Part shown: positions 5,102 through 7,587 of the stretch, piece by piece
How the letters are laid out: every line of letters begins with the position of its first letter
Numbering within the stretch: the stretch's first letter is position 1
NCBI GenBank assembly: GCA_017390245.1
Contig: JAFPCE010000035.1
Coordinates: forward strand, 1 to 7,587
Source: Selenomonadaceae bacterium
Lineage (GTDB): Bacteria > Bacillota > Negativicutes > Selenomonadales > Selenomonadaceae
Direction: 5' to 3'
Length of the DNA stretch: 7,587 bases
The notes under the pieces: model-generated
Seen by the model: the letters and a program-made list of their open reading frames with translations, nothing else
Database searches by the model: none
Told to the model about the DNA's origin: nothing
Made by a program: the position numbers and the translations under genes

Positions 5102-6364
5102 ATGAGTGAAAAAACTTTCCCATTAACAAAAGACCAGTTGGAAGCAGTCATTGCCAAATATCCAACTCCATTCCATATTTACGACGAAGAAGCTATCCGC
5201 CACAACATCAGAAACCTGAAAGCAGCCTTTAGCTGGGCCCCAGAATTCCAGGAGCATTTCGCTGTAAAGGCCACTCCAAACCCACGCATCGTACAGATTT
5301 TAGCTGAAGAAGGAGCTGGCACTGACTGCAGCTCCCTGCCAGAGCTGCTGCTTTCCGAGGCTGCTGGCGTCGTTGGCGAAAACATTATGCTCACCTCCAA
5401 CGATACTCCAGCCGATGAGTTCCAGAAAGCCATTGCCTTAGGTGCCATCATTAACCTTGATGATATTTCCCACATTGAATATCTGGAGAAAAATGCTGGC
5501 CTGCCACAGTGCATGTCCTTCCGCTACAACCCAGGCAATCTCATTGAGGGCAATGACATCATCGGCAAACCAACTGAAGCAAAATACGGCGTAACCTATG
5601 ACCAGATTTTTGATGCCTACAAAATGGCTCAGGCAAAGGGCGTAAAGCGCTTTGGCCTCCACACAATGGTTATTTCTAACGAGCGCCGCACTGAGGGCTT
5701 TATCTACACAGCTAAGCTCATGTTTAACCTGGCTGTAGAAATCAAGGAAAAGCTGGGTATTACCCTGGAATTCGTTAACCTGGGTGGCGGCGTAGGCATT
5801 CCATACCGCCCAGATGAGGATCCTGTTGACCTGCAGGCTGTAGGCCAGGGCATCAAGCAGGCTTATGAGGAAATCATGATTCCTGCCGGCCTTGATAAGG
5901 TTGCCATCAAAATGGAAAGTGGCCGTGCTATGACTGGCCCTGCTGGCTGGCTTGTTTCCACTGTGCTCCATGAAAAGAAAACCTACAAGGATTACATCGG
6001 CCTTGATTCCTGCATGGCCAACCTCATGCGCCCAGCTATGTATGGTGCATATCACCACATCACCATTGCTGGCAAGGAAAAGGCTCTCTGCAACCATGTA
6101 TATGACGTTACTGGTTCTCTCTGCGAGAACAACGATAAGTTTGCCATTGACCGCAAGCTGCCAAAGATTAACATTGGTGACCGCATCATCATCCACGATG
6201 CTGGTGCTCACGGCCATGCCATGGGCTTCAATTACAACGGCAAGCTGAGAAGCGCCGAGCTGCTGCTTCATAAGGATGGCTCTGTAGAGATGATTCGCCG
6301 TGCTGAAACCAATGAGGATTATTTTGCAACCTTAACCGGCTTTGACGGCTCTCTCATGAAATAA
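5102..6364 (+). CDS. lysA: Diaminopimelate decarboxylase-family PLP enzyme (LysA-like)
   Basis: This is a cytoplasmic fold-type III (alanine racemase-fold) decarboxylase. Family members remove CO2 from meso-diaminopimelate to make lysine; relatives act on ornithine, arginine or carboxyspermidine. In the 420-residue product, the PLP lysine is K56 in HFAVKATPNP, H187 sits in FGLHTMV, the phosphate-binding glycine loop is LGGGVGIPY (227-235), E272-S-G-R275 matches the usual EPGR motif with Pro to Ser, and C341 in GSLCENNDKF occupies the catalytic-Cys position of the partner active site. HDAGAHGHAMGFNYNGKLR (365-383) is the C-terminal conserved block. Length is usual. The His block and ESGR differ from textbook LysA (HIGS, EPGR), so this is a divergent branch and its substrate is inferred, not proven. 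The gene is monocistronic by sequence: a consensus promoter upstream and a terminator 15 bp downstream. Codon use is strongly biased (Pro mostly CCA, Arg mostly CGC), consistent with high expression. Confidence 0.88.
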   Translation: MSEKTFPLTKDQLEAVIAKYPTPFHIYDEEAIRHNIRNLKAAFSWAPEFQEHFAVKATPNPRIVQILAEEGAGTDCSSLPELLLSEAAGVVGENIMLTSNDTPADEFQKAIALGAIINLDDISHIEYLEKNAGLPQCMSFRYNPGNLIEGNDIIGKPTEAKYGVTYDQIFDAYKMAQAKGVKRFGLHTMVISNERRTEGFIYTAKLMFNLAVEIKEKLGITLEFVNLGGGVGIPYRPDEDPVDLQAVGQGIKQAYEEIMIPAGLDKVAIKMESGRAMTGPAGWLVSTVLHEKKTYKDYIGLDSCMANLMRPAMYGAYHHITIAGKEKALCNHVYDVTGSLCENNDKFAIDRKLPKINIGDRIIIHDAGAHGHAMGFNYNGKLRSAELLLHKDGSVEMIRRAETNEDYFATLTGFDGSLMK

Positions 6365-6378
6365 ATTTTGCATAATTT

Positions 6379-6413
6379 AAGGCTCTGACCTCTTTAACAG
6401 GCAGAGCCTTTTT
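6379..6413 (+). terminator. Intrinsic terminator of the lysA-like gene
   Basis: AAGGCTCTG (6379-6387) pairs perfectly with CAGAGCCTT (6402-6410). An inner CCT/AGG pair extends the stem around a CTTTAAC loop, and the stem ends in a run of five T (6409-6413). It begins 15 bp after the TAA stop and separates this transcript from the kinase gene. Confidence 0.92.
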
Positions 6414-6415
6414 CC

Positions 6416-6461
6416 TTGCATTTTATTATAAAAATCATATATGTTACCACCCAGATATGAT
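6416..6461 (+). promoter_or_regulatory. Candidate promoter region of the glycerol-kinase-like gene
   Basis: The 90 bp between the terminator and the kinase start are AT-rich. The options are TTGCAT (6416-6421) with TATGTT (6440-6445) at 18 bp, or TATGAT (6456-6461) with a poor -35. Neither is strong, which would fit activator dependence or other control. A promoter is expected here because of the terminator upstream, but I cannot choose between them. Confidence 0.3.
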
Positions 6462-6490
6462 AAAATAGAAGTATCAAATAGAGGTATTTA

Positions 6491-6496
6491 AGGGGG
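6491..6496 (+). promoter_or_regulatory. Shine-Dalgarno of the glycerol-kinase-like gene
   Basis: AGGGGG lies 7 nt before the ATG at 6504 and supports that start. Confidence 0.75.
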
Positions 6497-6503
6497 AAAA
6501 ACC

Positions 6504-7587
6504 ATGGCACAGGAACAGTATATTATTGCAATTGACCAGAGCACCCAGGGTACAAAATGTATCCTTTTTGACAGCAAAGGCCAGCTAGTGGCCAGAACTG
6601 ATGCCAGCCACAAGCAGCACATTAACGACAAGGGCTGGGTTGAGCACGATCCTGAAGAAATCGCCAAAAATCTGAAAATCATTGCCCAGGCAGTATTAGA
6701 CAAAGCTAAAATTGATGCCAATAACATCATTGCTGCAGCTATTACTAACCAGCGAGAAACCTGCATGGCCTGGGACAAGGCTACCGGCAAGCCTGTTTAT
6801 AACGCCATTGTCTGGCAGTGCGCCAGAGCTGAGGCTATATGCGAGGCCATCCGTCAGACTGGCTGTGGTGAAAAAATCCAGCAGAAAACCGGCCTGCCTT
6901 TATCACCATATTTCTCTGCATCCAAGCTGAAATGGATTATGGATAACGTACCTGCAGCACGGGAACTGGCAGCAAAAGACCAGCTTTGCTGTGGTACTAT
7001 GGACAGCTGGGTGGTTTACAACCTCACTAGCGGCAAGAGCTTTAAAACTGATGGCTCTAATGCCTGCCGTACCCAGCTCTTTAACATTCATACCTTAAGC
7101 TGGGATAAGGAGCTTTGCGATATTTTTACCATCCCTGTTAATGCTTTGCCTGAGGTAACTGATTCCAACGGTGACTACGGTACTACAGATTTCTTCGGCG
7201 TACTGCCAAAGGCTGTGCCTATCTGCGCTGTTATGGGCGATTCCCATGCTGCACTTTTCGGCCAGGGCTGCATCGCTCCAGGCACTATGAAATCCACCTA
7301 CGGCACTGGTTCTTCCGTTATGTTCCAGACTGGTGATGACTTAATCACCAGCAAAAACGGCCTGGTAACCTCCCTGGCATGGCTGGACAAGGGCAAACCT
7401 CAGTATGTGCTGGAAGGCAACATTAACTACACAGGTGCTGTCATTACCTGGCTGAAGGATTCCCTGAAGCTCATTGAATCACCAATGGAAACTGAAGCTC
7501 TGGCCAGAGGTGCTAATCCTGGTGACAGAACCTACTTCGTACCTGCCTTTACTGGCCTTGGTGCACCATACTGGGACAGCAATGCCC
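6504..7587 (+). CDS. FGGY-family carbohydrate kinase, glycerol kinase-like (N-terminal 361 residues, 3' end beyond window)
   Basis: This is a cytoplasmic ATP-dependent kinase of the FGGY family, closest in motif content to glycerol kinase (glycerol + ATP to sn-glycerol 3-phosphate). Glycerol-kinase hallmarks: TNQRET (81-86), WDKATGKPVYNAIVWQCAR (90-108), LSPYFSASKLKWI (133-145), NACRTQLFNI (186-195), GQGCIAPG (253-260), STYGTG (264-269) and FVPAFTGLGAPYWD (345-358). R84, E85, W104, Y136 and D246 match the glycerol-contact residues R83, E84, W103, Y135 and D245 of E. coli GlpK. However, Q246 is replaced by S247 (GDSHAAL for GDQQAAL) and F270 by S271 (TGSS for TGCF), and the phosphate loop reads DQSTQGTK instead of DQGTTSSR. 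The true substrate may therefore be another polyol or triose, so I withhold the symbol glpK. About 140 residues are missing off the right edge. No glpF or glpD neighbour is visible here. Confidence 0.87.
   Translation, partial: MAQEQYIIAIDQSTQGTKCILFDSKGQLVARTDASHKQHINDKGWVEHDPEEIAKNLKIIAQAVLDKAKIDANNIIAAAITNQRETCMAWDKATGKPVYNAIVWQCARAEAICEAIRQTGCGEKIQQKTGLPLSPYFSASKLKWIMDNVPAARELAAKDQLCCGTMDSWVVYNLTSGKSFKTDGSNACRTQLFNIHTLSWDKELCDIFTIPVNALPEVTDSNGDYGTTDFFGVLPKAVPICAVMGDSHAALFGQGCIAPGTMKSTYGTGSSVMFQTGDDLITSKNGLVTSLAWLDKGKPQYVLEGNINYTGAVITWLKDSLKLIESPMETEALARGANPGDRTYFVPAFTGLGAPYWDSNA

Noticed and set aside
5438..6271. 277-codon open frame antisense to the lysA-like gene
   Set aside because: It is fully contained in a well-supported gene with intact catalytic motifs. 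The long antisense frame follows from the codon bias of that gene, and its product shows no recognisable domain.

Overview
This window reads as a stretch of ordinary bacterial chromosome with five protein genes, two of them cut by the window edges. Three minus-strand genes (positions 1-4553) lie back to back with two plus-strand genes (5102-7587). I see no phage, IS transposase, CRISPR array, rRNA or tRNA. Consensus-type sigma-A promoter hexamers, strong GGAGG ribosome-binding sites, two TTG start codons, and the character of the ABC-F, CNNM/CorC-type and LysA-like proteins suggest a Bacillota genome of moderate GC. My best guess is an anaerobic gut Negativicutes (Phascolarctobacterium/Megamonas/Selenomonas-like), but this rests on general resemblance and not on a search.

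Minus strand, in transcription order. topB (4553-2082) encodes a DNA topoisomerase III with two C-terminal C4 zinc fingers. After a 125-bp gap comes a 462-residue CNNM/CorC (HlyC/TlyC-type) membrane protein with a CBS pair (1956-568). Its stop codon overlaps the start of an ABC-F ATPase (571 to beyond position 1) in an ATGA junction, so those two are probably translationally coupled. topB and the CNNM gene both start with TTG, each behind a good Shine-Dalgarno sequence.

Divergent intergenic region (4554-5101, 548 bp). It is AT-rich on the topB side and on the lysA side. Between them sits an element of about 180 bp with imperfect terminal inverted repeats and two internal hairpins (4722-4903), which would fold as a three-way junction. 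A shortened relative of its ends occurs between topB and the CNNM gene (2010-2071). This pair of related non-coding elements is the most notable structure in the window. On the right, a perfect-consensus sigma-A promoter (TTGACA, 17 bp, TATAAT) is followed by a perfect 8-bp inverted repeat and then the next gene.

Plus strand. A 420-residue diaminopimelate-decarboxylase-family PLP enzyme (5102-6364) ends at a clear intrinsic terminator (6379-6413). It is followed by the N-terminal 361 residues of an FGGY kinase of glycerol-kinase type (6504-7587). Two residues that contact glycerol in E. coli GlpK are replaced in it, so its substrate is uncertain.

The genes do not form one obvious pathway: DNA decatenation, a probable Mg/Co-type transporter, a ribosome-associated ATPase, an amino-acid decarboxylase and a polyol kinase. 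I found no convincing new multi-gene system. The real leads are the structured repeat family, the regulatory architecture in front of the lysA-like gene, and the altered kinase pocket.
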